This document shows positions 1-7,687 of a DNA stretch of 15,185 nucleotides, piece by piece. The stretch covers positions 6,928 to 22,112 of the forward strand of contig DLVV01000127.1 in assembly GCA_003445035.1 (NCBI GenBank). Reading direction: 5' to 3'. The notes under the pieces are model-generated. The model did not search any database, was not told the DNA's origin, and saw nothing but the letters and a program-made list of their open reading frames with translations. The DNA comes from Planctomycetaceae bacterium. GTDB lineage: Bacteria; Planctomycetota; Planctomycetia; Planctomycetales; Planctomycetaceae. The translations under genes were made by a program, and so were the position numbers. Numbering within the stretch: position 1 is the first letter of the stretch; each line of letters begins with the position of its first letter.

Positions 1-2868
1 CTGGTCCAGTGTCGGTTCGCTGGACCGTTCACACGCACATGGCGTGTTGCGTTCGGGTTGACCAAAGGCCTTCAGGAACGCGTCAGACCCCGGAAACGGC
101 CTTTGCGTGGCGTACTGGTCGCGGGCACCACTCTGGATCCGGCCGCGGAGTTTCTCGATCCGGCCATCCCGCATTCGGTAAAAGCGATCCAGCCGCGCTG
201 CCGGTTCCGCCACACGTTTCTCCGCGGGCGTCATCAATACCTCGGACAGTGCGTCGGGCAAGTCGGCAACCGGCGGAGCGGCGATCGCATCCGGCTGCGT
301 CGGTTCCAGCCACCATGTGAAATGCCACGCCCCCCCCTTGTTGACGATCTTCAACAGAAACCGATTCGGCCCGGGCTTGAGTACGATCTCCGGCTGCTGT
401 TCCTTGTCGTCGGCGAGGACCTGGGCAAAATCGAAGACCAACTGCCCGTTGTGCCACACCTTCATGCCGTCATCAGCCACAACCCGCATCCGAACACGGG
501 TCTCGGCACGAGCGTGAACCACGTGCCACGCATACATCGCCTGGCGAGCCCCCTTGGGCAGGTTGATCTGTTGCCGACGGTTCCAGCCCGGACGTGGCTG
601 CCAGCGGATCTTGTTCGGCCCGAAGGCACCGGAGGCATCAAACCGGCCAGGGGAGGTCTCCGGGCCGAAGTCTGTCGAGTGGGCCAGTTCGGGTGTCTTG
701 GCGGTGAACACCCCGGCCGACCACCAGGCCCCGTCCCACCACGCCGCTTTCTTCAGTCGCTCGACCAGACCAGCCTCCCACCCGGGACGCTTCGTCCGCA
801 GGTCTTTCCGGACACCTTCCAGTTCACGACGGCTCTCGGCCACCACCGCAGCAGACTGTTCCACCGTCTTGATCGTCCCGGTGACATAACCGATGGCGTC
901 CTGCAGCTGCTCGGCCGTCAGCAGCCTCACCGGGGCCCGTGAACACAGGGTGGTGTCATCTCGATTGAAACGATTGGTGTCCGTCGACCTCTGGTAGGTC
1001 TGGCTGTTGCAGATGACCCTCACGGTCTGCCGTCGATCGAACCCGCTTTTCTCGAACTCGGCGGCCAATCGATCCAGCAATTCGACGTTTGATGGAGGGT
1101 TGGACGAACGGAAATCATCGACCGGATCGACGATGCCCCGACCGAACAGGTGGGCCCAGATACGATTGACAGCCGCTCGTGCAAAGAACGGGTTGCCCCG
1201 GGCGGTCAACCAGCCGGCAAAGGCCACCCGACGATCGGCGTCGGCCAGTGGACGGGGCATCACGCGGTTACGACCCCAGGGGGTCATCACCTTCCCAGAC
1301 CGCGGATTCACCATTTCCCCCCCGCCGACCACGCTGATGCGATCGGCCTGTCGGGCGACCCGATGGAACGCCGCCCCGATGCTGTAGTAATCGTCCTGGG
1401 TCCAGTTCTCGAACGGATGGTTGTGACACTTCGCGCACTGGATTCGCGACCCCATGAAGACCTGTGCCGTCGCCTCGGCCACGTCCTCGGTCTTGGGAAT
1501 CGCGGCGAAGTAATTCGCCTCGGCCACCAGGCGGGTGTCTCCCGTGGAGGTCAACAGATCCCGGGTCAGCTGGTCGTAAGGACGGTTTGCGATCATCGCC
1601 TCGGCGATCCAGTTGGCAAACAACTTCGCCCGGTCGGCTCCGAGTACCTTCGGGTTGACCCGTAACAGGTCGGCCAGTTGCAGGGCCTGGAACCGGGCGA
1701 ACTGGTCGGTGGCCAGCAACCGGTCGATCAACCTCGCACGTTTTCCGGGTTTCTTCTCGGCAAGAAATGTCCTGGCCACGGCCGCCGAGGGCAACAGTCC
1801 GGTCAGGTCCAGGTGGAGCCGCCGCAGGAACACCCCGTCGTCGCATGTGGATGAGGGAGCGATCCTCAGCAGTTTCAGCCGCGAGTTGACCAACCGGTCA
1901 ACGAAGTTGTGTTCGGCCACCTCCGGCCACTCGAACCCCTCGACCTCCTCGACAAACGTGAAGTAGACGCTCTCCAGGTGCTCGAGAAACCTCACCGTGA
2001 TCGCAGCCTGGCCCCGAGACAGTCCGGTGACACGACCGTCAGCGTCGATCGCGGCGATGTCGCGGTGCGAGGTGTCAAAGGTGGCCAGGCGGGTGACATC
2101 ACGAACCGCGCCGTCAGTGAAATGAGCGAGCACCGAGAGTTGTTGCGTGGCATCGGGTCGGGCCAACACCCGGCTCGGCCCCGGGTGCACGACGATCTTC
2201 TCACAGGTGGGTGCTCCGTCGCCGTCGGGGCGGGCCCCCTCGGCAATCCATCGCTTCAGGATCTCGAAGGCCGCGTCGGTGGGTCGCAGCCGCTTGCCGC
2301 CCACGTGGGGCACTCTCAGCAGCGGCTTCTTCAACATCAGGCTCTCCAGGGGAGCGAAGACGTTGACCCGGCGATTGAGTCCACCGCGAACCAGCGACTC
2401 GGTGTCGTGCACCGGATCGAAGGCGAACAGCGACAGGCTGAAACCTCCCTTGCCATCCGGAGACCCGTGACAACTGCCGGCGTTGCACCCCTGCTTGGTC
2501 ATCGCCGCCAGGGTCTCGTACTTGAAAGCAATCGGATCGGGTTGCTTCTGGCCACTGACCTCAACCGGCACCTCGACCGTCTCATCCTGCCACACCACTT
2601 GCAGCTTGGCTCGCCCATCAACACCGCGATCCGAAGGACTCACCCGACCGTTGCGGACCGACACCAGCCCCGGTTTGCTCGAACTCACGGTGGCCCGGTG
2701 TGTCACATCCCGCAGCCGCCCGTCAGCCGCGCGAGAGGTGATCACCAGTTGGACGCGGCTGCGACGAGACGCCAGCCGGACCATCTTGGGATAAACCTCC
2801 ACGGCCGCCTCCACCGGTGCGGTCCAAAGACCCCACGCGATCGCCACCAGGCAGACACTCCGCAACAC
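1..2868 (-). CDS. PSCyt1-DUF1549-DUF1553 (PSD1) cytochrome-type protein, C-terminus beyond window
   Basis: The minus-strand frame stays open from a GTG at 2868 to base 1 (956 codons, no stop). Residues 1-22 form a Sec-type signal peptide. An Ig-like segment (about 22-105) leads to a planctomycete cytochrome motif, C128-x4-C133-H134, followed by GKGGFSLSL. A BIG2-like Ig domain spans about 224-305. DUF1549 (about 320-505) carries a second heme-type motif, C478-x2-C481-H482, in QCAKCHNHPF. DUF1553 starts near 540, and its terminal signature CACERSSEPTLDQ ends at the window edge, so probably only a few dozen residues are missing. About 150 residues (700-855) look like an inserted PA14- or carbohydrate-binding-like domain. 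An AGGGG Shine-Dalgarno 7 nt upstream supports the GTG; another in-frame GTG lies at 2898. The gene starts 37 nt after the DUF1501 gene, implying one operon. Family members are exported, presumed heme-binding and planctomycete-enriched; the biochemical role is unproven, with polysaccharide breakdown often suggested. Confidence 0.93.
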   Translation of the reverse strand, partial: MLRSVCLVAIAWGLWTAPVEAAVEVYPKMVRLASRRSRVQLVITSRAADGRLRDVTHRATVSSSKPGLVSVRNGRVSPSDRGVDGRAKLQVVWQDETVEVPVEVSGQKQPDPIAFKYETLAAMTKQGCNAGSCHGSPDGKGGFSLSLFAFDPVHDTESLVRGGLNRRVNVFAPLESLMLKKPLLRVPHVGGKRLRPTDAAFEILKRWIAEGARPDGDGAPTCEKIVVHPGPSRVLARPDATQQLSVLAHFTDGAVRDVTRLATFDTSHRDIAAIDADGRVTGLSRGQAAITVRFLEHLESVYFTFVEEVEGFEWPEVAEHNFVDRLVNSRLKLLRIAPSSTCDDGVFLRRLHLDLTGLLPSAAVARTFLAEKKPGKRARLIDRLLATDQFARFQALQLADLLRVNPKVLGADRAKLFANWIAEAMIANRPYDQLTRDLLTSTGDTRLVAEANYFAAIPKTEDVAEATAQVFMGSRIQCAKCHNHPFENWTQDDYYSIGAAFHRVARQADRISVVGGGEMVNPRSGKVMTPWGRNRVMPRPLADADRRVAFAGWLTARGNPFFARAAVNRIWAHLFGRGIVDPVDDFRSSNPPSNVELLDRLAAEFEKSGFDRRQTVRVICNSQTYQRSTDTNRFNRDDTTLCSRAPVRLLTAEQLQDAIGYVTGTIKTVEQSAAVVAESRRELEGVRKDLRTKRPGWEAGLVERLKKAAWWDGAWWSAGVFTAKTPELAHSTDFGPETSPGRFDASGAFGPNKIRWQPRPGWNRRQQINLPKGARQAMYAWHVVHARAETRVRMRVVADDGMKVWHNGQLVFDFAQVLADDKEQQPEIVLKPGPNRFLLKIVNKGGAWHFTWWLEPTQPDAIAAPPVADLPDALSEVLMTPAEKRVAEPAARLDRFYRMRDGRIEKLRGRIQSGARDQYATQRPFPGSDAFLKAFGQPERNTPCACERSSEPTLDQ

Positions 2869-2875
2869 GTCGTTT

Positions 2876-2880
2876 CCCCT
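2876..2880 (-). promoter_or_regulatory. Shine-Dalgarno site supporting the GTG start at 2868
   Basis: The minus strand reads AGGGG followed by 7 nt and then GTG. It decides the start of the PSCyt1/DUF1553 gene, which has no ATG near its signal peptide. The site lies in the 37-nt gap after the DUF1501 stop codon. Confidence 0.6.
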
Positions 2881-2905
2881 GCTAACTTCCTGGCTCACAC
2901 CTGCC

Positions 2906-4318
2906 TCAGAACAGTTCGCCGATGGGTTGCCCGTGCCGGGACAGCAGAATCGGCCGATCGGCGGGCGTGTAAATCGGCTTGTGGCGGTCGATGCCCAGTT
3001 TCTCGTAGACCGTCGCAGCGTAGTCCTCGATCGTGAACGCCTGGGAACTGGTGATGTAGCCCCCGTCCTTGTCGGTGGCTCCGACCACCTGCCCTCCCGG
3101 AACTCCCGCCCCGGCAAAGGCAAAGCTGAAGGCGTGAGTCCAGTGATCGCGTCCCTGCCGACCGTTGATCTTGGGAGTCCGTCCGAACTCGGTCACAAAA
3201 CAAACCAGTGTCTCTTCGAGCAAGCCTCGCTGGTCCATATCCTCGATCAAGGCCGAGAGAGCCTGGTCGGTGCTGCCCATCATCGGCCACGTGTGGATTC
3301 CCCACCGCCCGCGACCGGCACCGCCTCCCTTGATGTTGGTGTGGGTCTTGGCATAGATCGCGTCGTGGTGATCCCAGTTCATGTTGTTGCCACCGCCGTA
3401 GCCGACCCGTTTCCCCTCACGGAAACTGTTCTGCGGCTCGCGAACGTCGACCATCACGAACCGGACCCCCGATTCGATCAACTTCCGGCCCAGCAGGTAG
3501 CACCGGCCCCGCATCCCCGTCCCGTACCTCTGCCGGACCGCCTCGGGTTCGGCCTCGATGTTGAACGCCTTGCGGGTCGCCGGATTGGTCAGCATGTCGA
3601 TGGCCCGGGTCATCAACGACTTCATCGCCTTCGCATCACGCGCCTGTTCGGCCCCGAGCAGGCCGATATTGAGTCGATCGAGCAGGCGTGTTCGCGTACG
3701 GAAGCGGGCGTCGTCAACGCCCAGCAGGCCCAGGTTCGGCACCGTCCACTTCGGGTCAGCCGGGTTGCCACCGGTCTTGAACACCTTGTAGGCCGGCGGC
3801 AGAAATCCGATCTTGGTGGCCGGAGATTGCTCGTTGGTCCCCGGGACCATGATGTTCGACGGCAGATGGCTGGCGTGGCTGCCCTGCAGCATGGCCACCA
3901 CCGAACTGATGTCGGGCATCTCGACCGGTCCGCCGGGAGCTTCGCCCGAGTAGATGTACTGCGAGCCCTTGGGGTGCGAGTTGCCGATTCCGGGAGTCGG
4001 CTGGGTCATGCAACGGACGATCGTCAGCTTGTGGGCCAACGGAGCGGTTCGGGCCAGCAACCGGGTGAACTGCAGCCCGGGCACGCTGGTGGCTACCGGT
4101 TCGAACGGGCTCTTGTGCTCGGCCACCGCCTGGGGTTTCGGATCCCAGGAATCGATCTGCGACACGCCGCCCTGCTCGAACAATACCAGCACCTGCTTGG
4201 CTCGACGGCGCCCGACCGGGGCCGCGGTGACGGCTGGGGGAGCCAGCAGGCTGCCAGCAGCAAGACCAAGACCCAGTCGGACGAAGTTGCGCCGAGGAAT
4301 CAATGAAGGGGCTCGCAT
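2906..4318 (-). CDS. DUF1501 family exported protein (alkaline-phosphatase/sulfatase-like fold)
   Basis: A 470-residue protein, the usual length for the family. The start at 4318 is chosen because it places a Tat-like signal at the N-terminus: R9-R10-NFVR, a hydrophobic stretch at about 14-30, and a probable cleavage site near VTA-AP. The frame extends upstream to 4393, but that adds 25 residues ahead of the twin arginine. Family motifs are EQGGVSQIDSWDPKP (48-62), TEFGRTPK (376-383), GRDHW (389-393) and the ending DRPILLSRHGQPIGELF. DUF1501 belongs to the alkaline-phosphatase-like superfamily, whose members often bind metal in the periplasm, but no activity is established for this family. 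It is the first gene of a pair with the PSCyt1/DUF1553 gene 37 nt downstream, so the two products probably act in one exported process. No clear Shine-Dalgarno precedes the ATG. Confidence 0.92.
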   Translation of the reverse strand: MRAPSLIPRRNFVRLGLGLAAGSLLAPPAVTAAPVGRRRAKQVLVLFEQGGVSQIDSWDPKPQAVAEHKSPFEPVATSVPGLQFTRLLARTAPLAHKLTIVRCMTQPTPGIGNSHPKGSQYIYSGEAPGGPVEMPDISSVVAMLQGSHASHLPSNIMVPGTNEQSPATKIGFLPPAYKVFKTGGNPADPKWTVPNLGLLGVDDARFRTRTRLLDRLNIGLLGAEQARDAKAMKSLMTRAIDMLTNPATRKAFNIEAEPEAVRQRYGTGMRGRCYLLGRKLIESGVRFVMVDVREPQNSFREGKRVGYGGGNNMNWDHHDAIYAKTHTNIKGGGAGRGRWGIHTWPMMGSTDQALSALIEDMDQRGLLEETLVCFVTEFGRTPKINGRQGRDHWTHAFSFAFAGAGVPGGQVVGATDKDGGYITSSQAFTIEDYAATVYEKLGIDRHKPIYTPADRPILLSRHGQPIGELF

Positions 4319-4603
4319 GGGAAGCAGGATAGCACCTCGCCCGACGGAGTGTCGATGTCGTCCGACCAGGCTGAAAACCAAAGGCCGGAGCAATTTTCCT
4401 TTTCCGGCTTTCGCACAGCCAGCGTGGCAGTTCGGCGATCATTCACGTGGCCTGACCCATCGACCGAATTGCCGTCTTCCAATATGTCAATCAACTCGAC
4501 GAGTGATTACGATGACCGGACAATGGAGGCCCCGGAGTGCTCTGCATCTCGAGGCTGACCACCTTTCTCCCAGTAATTTCATTTGGCACGGGACGGTTGA
4601 TCG
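4319..4603. promoter_or_regulatory. Divergent intergenic region between DUF1501 and MFS genes
   Basis: This 285-base gap separates two divergent genes, so it must hold promoters for both. I cannot point to convincing -35/-10 boxes. It contains an imperfect inverted repeat: AAAGGCCGGA at 4380-4389 pairs with TCCGGCTTT at 4403-4411, with one bulged G and an AT-rich loop. A short palindrome, ACTCG-A-CGAGT, lies at 4494-4504. Either could be an operator or a transcript structure; both are weak. No open frame here looks like a real gene. Confidence 0.45.
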
Positions 4604-6241
4604 ATGGCAAGTACAGCGGTGGTGGATGGCTCGTCCGATCCCAATCAACGTCGCAACCAGTTGCTCTTCTGGGGCTGCTTCGCGTCCCTGATCGCAACCG
4701 CGTTCGGATTCCAGGTCCGAGCCATGTTGATGGAGACCTGGGGCACCGAATTCAATATCGACAAGACCCAGCAGGGCGAGATCTTCGGAGCCGGCCTGTG
4801 GCCGTTCGCCATCAGTATCATCCTGCTGAGTTTCGTGATCGATCGGATCGGTTACGGCAAGGCGATGATCCTGGCCGGCATCTGTCACATCACCCAGGCC
4901 GTGATGCTCTGGAAAGCCGACGGCTACGACATGCTCTACTGGGGATCAATCATCGGAGCCCTGGGCAACGGCACCATCGAGGCCGTGATCAACCCGGTCG
5001 TGGCCACGATGTTCCCTCGCCAGAAAACCAAGTGGCTGGCCATTCTCCATGCCGGTTGGCCCGGTGGACTGGTCATCGCGGGACTGCTTTTCATGGGCGT
5101 CGCCACCAAGGACGCTGATGGAAACATCACCAACTACACCACCATCGTGATGCTGACGCTGGTCCCGGTGATCATCTATGCCCTGATGCTCCTGGGACGA
5201 ACGTTCCCGGTCCAGGAACGCGTTCAGGCAGGGGTATCGTTCAAGGAAATGCTGCAGGAGCCGGGCATCCTGTCCTGGTCCATCGCCGTGGTCCTGGTCG
5301 TCCTGGAGGTTGGTCGGGTCTTCGAACTCAGTACAACCATGAAACTGGTTGCGATTGCGGCTCTGATCATCCCGTTCGCCGCCTACGTCCAAAAACTGGG
5401 ACGTCCGGTCTTCTTCCTGATGTGCTTGATCATGTGCCCGCTGGCGACCACCGAGTTGGGAACCGACAGTTGGATCACGCCACTGATGACCGGCGAAATG
5501 AATGTCGCGGGTATCAATCCCGGCTGGTTGCTGGTCTACACGTCGCTGATCATGATGGTCCTGCGGTTCTTTGCCGGTCCCATCGTTCACGCGCTGTCAC
5601 CCTTGAAACTGCTGGCGATCTCAGCCGGCCTGGCGGCCGCCGGATTGTACTCGCTCGGTTCGGTCAGCGGCTTTGGGCTGATCTTCGCCGTGGCGACACT
5701 CTACGGTTTCGGCAAGACGTTCTTCTGGCCCGCCACGCTGGGGGTGATCTCCGAGCAGTTTCCCAAGAGCGGGGCACTGGGCATCAACATGATCGCGGGC
5801 ATCGGCATGCTCAGCGTCGGCACGCTGGGGGCCGCCTGGCTCGGTTACGTCCAGGATGTCGACACCAGCGAGAAACTCCAGGCGGACCATCCGGCCGTCT
5901 ACGAGAAGACCGTGGCCGGTGCAGAGCCCAAGGAATTCCTGGGATTGATCGAGTACCGGAGTGTTGACGACAGCAAGGCCACCGACACGGAAAAGGAGAC
6001 GATCACCTCGGTTCAGGACGGGTCCAAGAAACAGGTCCTGAAAACCGCCACTGTGCTGCCGATCGTGATGTGCGTGGCTTACCTGATGCTGATGATGTAC
6101 TTCACCAGCCAGGGCGGCTACAAGACCGTCGAACTGACGACAGGCGGGCAGGAGGAAACCGCAGCAGCGGCATCGGAAGAGACCGCTGCTGACACGATGT
6201 CGGTCGATACGGATGCTGGTTCCTTTGGTGACGACACCTAG
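4604..6241 (+). CDS. Major facilitator superfamily (MFS) transporter with extra helices
   Basis: A 545-residue integral membrane protein. I count about 14 hydrophobic segments, near residues 20-40, 60-80, 87-105, 112-136, 143-166, 180-199, 222-240, 246-263, 268-284, 305-327, 334-351, 353-372, 390-415 and 482-500. The loop after segment 2 has an MFS motif-A-like sequence, FVIDRIGYGKAM (77-88). Segments 4-5 contain GNGTIEAVINP and LHAGWPGG, features I associate with sugar-type MFS permeases of planctomycetes; the substrate cannot be read from sequence. Segments 7 and 8 look additional to the 12-helix plan. A roughly 65-residue hydrophilic loop (417-481) precedes the last helix, and the tail (505-545) is rich in Glu, Thr, Ala and Asp. 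The ATG has only a weak GGGA about 10 nt upstream. It diverges from the DUF1501 gene, and its stop codon overlaps that of the convergent amidase. Confidence 0.9.
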   Translation: MASTAVVDGSSDPNQRRNQLLFWGCFASLIATAFGFQVRAMLMETWGTEFNIDKTQQGEIFGAGLWPFAISIILLSFVIDRIGYGKAMILAGICHITQAVMLWKADGYDMLYWGSIIGALGNGTIEAVINPVVATMFPRQKTKWLAILHAGWPGGLVIAGLLFMGVATKDADGNITNYTTIVMLTLVPVIIYALMLLGRTFPVQERVQAGVSFKEMLQEPGILSWSIAVVLVVLEVGRVFELSTTMKLVAIAALIIPFAAYVQKLGRPVFFLMCLIMCPLATTELGTDSWITPLMTGEMNVAGINPGWLLVYTSLIMMVLRFFAGPIVHALSPLKLLAISAGLAAAGLYSLGSVSGFGLIFAVATLYGFGKTFFWPATLGVISEQFPKSGALGINMIAGIGMLSVGTLGAAWLGYVQDVDTSEKLQADHPAVYEKTVAGAEPKEFLGLIEYRSVDDSKATDTEKETITSVQDGSKKQVLKTATVLPIVMCVAYLMLMMYFTSQGGYKTVELTTGGQEETAAAASEETAADTMSVDTDAGSFGDDT

Positions 6242-7662
6242 GTCGGTTCCGCCGTTGCCAGTTCGGGCCAGCGGTCCGCCCAGGGGGCGACCTGCTCGAA
6301 CGCCCGGCTGGCTCGCAGCACGCCGGCGTCGTCGTAGCGTCGGCCGACCAGTTGCAGGGTCACCGGCAGGCCGTCAGCGGTGAACCCGCAGGGGACCACC
6401 GAGGCCGGCTGACCTGTCAGGTTGAACGGGTAGGTGAACGGAGTCCACAGCAACGGCCGTACGGGCTGCCCCGGCATCGGATCCGCATTGTCCAGCCCAA
6501 TCGGAAACGGCGGGACCGCCGTGCCCGGCGTCACCAGCAGGTCGTAGTCGTCGTAAAGCCGCACCACCCGCTGCCAGTAAGCAAACCGGTCCAGTGACGC
6601 CCTGGCGAATTCTCCACCGCTGAGTTTGACTCCCTCCTCGACCAGTTCTCTCAGGCCCGGGTCCAGTTGGTCGCCCTCTTCGGCCAACCGGGGCCCCAGC
6701 GATCCGGCGATACCGCCGTAGAAGTAGATGTTCCAGCAGTCGTACGGGTCAGGCCAGTCCAGCGAGACGGTCTCGACCGTTGCCCCGGTCTCGGCAAATC
6801 GCTCGACGGCCTCGGCACACAGCGAGGCCACCTCGGGATCGACCTCTCCGAAACCCAGGTCCGGACTGTAGGCAATCCGGCACCCCGAGATGCCCTGGTC
6901 AAGCACATCACTGTAGGACACCGAATCGGCCGGCAGCGAAAGCGAATCGCGGTCGTCGGGACCGGCAATCACGTCGAGTACCAGGGCCGCGTCGGCCACC
7001 GTGCGGGTCAGCGGCCCCTTGTGCCGCAGCGAATCCACCGTTGTCGCCGGATAGTTGGGGACCCGGCCGAAAGACGCCTTGATCCCGAACAGTCCGCAGA
7101 ACGCTGCGGGGATGCGGATCGAACCGCCACCATCGGTGCCGATCCCGACCGGCCCCATACCCGAGGAGACCGCCGCCGACGCGCCGCCGCTGCTGCCCCC
7201 CGGAGTCCTCTCGGTATTCCACGGGTTCCGCGTCGTGCCGAAGACCAGGTTGTCCGTCGCCCCCTTCCAGCCGAACTCGGGACTGTTGGTGCGACCGATC
7301 AGCACCGCCCCGGCCTGCCTCAGCCGCGCCACCAGCGGAGTGTCCTCGGGGGTCACGTTGTGCTCGAACCACTTCGATCCGAACGTCGTCCGTTCGCCCT
7401 CGATGTAAAGGTTGTCCTTGATCGAGATCGGCACACCGGCCAACGGGCCGGGATCCTCCCCGAGCGAGATCCGCTGGTCGATCGATGCTGCGGTGGCCCG
7501 GGCCGAATCGGCCATCGAAATGCAAAAAGCGTTCAGATGGGTATCGATGGTCTCGATCCGCGCGAGAATCGCCTCGGTGACCTCGACGGCCGAAAGCTGG
7601 CCGGATCGGACAGCCGCAGCAATCTCGACGGCGGTCATCTGCCAGATCGGAGTATCAGACAT
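6238..7662 (-). CDS. Amidase signature family hydrolase
   Basis: A 474-residue cytosolic enzyme, normal length for the family. The Ser-cisSer-Lys triad is complete by spacing: Lys82 in GVPISIKDN, cis-Ser157 in PGGSSGG, and nucleophile Ser181 in GTDGGGSIRIPAAFCG. The 75- and 24-residue intervals match those of FAAH. Such enzymes hydrolyse carboxamides to acid and ammonia. The substrate is unknown. It could be mistaken for GatA (Glu-tRNA amidotransferase subunit A), but no gatB or gatC is adjacent, and the sequence between the motifs and the C-terminus (PFTYPFNLTGQPASVVPCG) fits stand-alone amidases better. The start at 7662 is chosen because AGGA lies 7 nt upstream (7670-7673) and the typical N-terminus MSDTPIWQMTAVEIAAAVRS begins there; the frame extends to 7785 without homology. 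It lies 25 nt after the GNAT gene, probably in the same transcript. Confidence 0.93.
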   Translation of the reverse strand: MSDTPIWQMTAVEIAAAVRSGQLSAVEVTEAILARIETIDTHLNAFCISMADSARATAASIDQRISLGEDPGPLAGVPISIKDNLYIEGERTTFGSKWFEHNVTPEDTPLVARLRQAGAVLIGRTNSPEFGWKGATDNLVFGTTRNPWNTERTPGGSSGGASAAVSSGMGPVGIGTDGGGSIRIPAAFCGLFGIKASFGRVPNYPATTVDSLRHKGPLTRTVADAALVLDVIAGPDDRDSLSLPADSVSYSDVLDQGISGCRIAYSPDLGFGEVDPEVASLCAEAVERFAETGATVETVSLDWPDPYDCWNIYFYGGIAGSLGPRLAEEGDQLDPGLRELVEEGVKLSGGEFARASLDRFAYWQRVVRLYDDYDLLVTPGTAVPPFPIGLDNADPMPGQPVRPLLWTPFTYPFNLTGQPASVVPCGFTADGLPVTLQLVGRRYDDAGVLRASRAFEQVAPWADRWPELATAEPT

Positions 7663-7669
7663 TACGGTT

Positions 7670-7673
7670 TCCT
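7670..7673 (-). promoter_or_regulatory. Shine-Dalgarno site deciding the amidase start
   Basis: AGGA on the minus strand is followed by 7 nt and the ATG at 7662. It lies in the 25-nt gap after the GNAT stop codon and argues against the longer frame that would start at 7785, inside the GNAT gene. Confidence 0.6.
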
Positions 7674-7687
7674 GCAGTTGATTCGAA

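Noticed and set aside
58..942. Long plus-strand open frame (294 codons)
   Set aside because: It is antisense to the DUF1553 gene, whose protein has clear family motifs across this stretch. The plus-strand translation is Arg/Pro/His-rich with no domain.
1909..3036. Long plus-strand open frame (375 codons)
   Set aside because: It spans the end of one real minus-strand gene and the start of another, including their gap, and has the composition of a GC-rich shadow frame.
2927..4306. Plus-strand open frame of 459 codons
   Set aside because: It mirrors the DUF1501 gene almost exactly, and the DUF1501 motifs are on the minus strand.
6238..7662. GatA subunit of the Glu-tRNA(Gln) amidotransferase
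   Set aside because: The amidase core motifs are shared, but there is no gatB or gatC nearby and the surrounding sequence fits a stand-alone amidase better.
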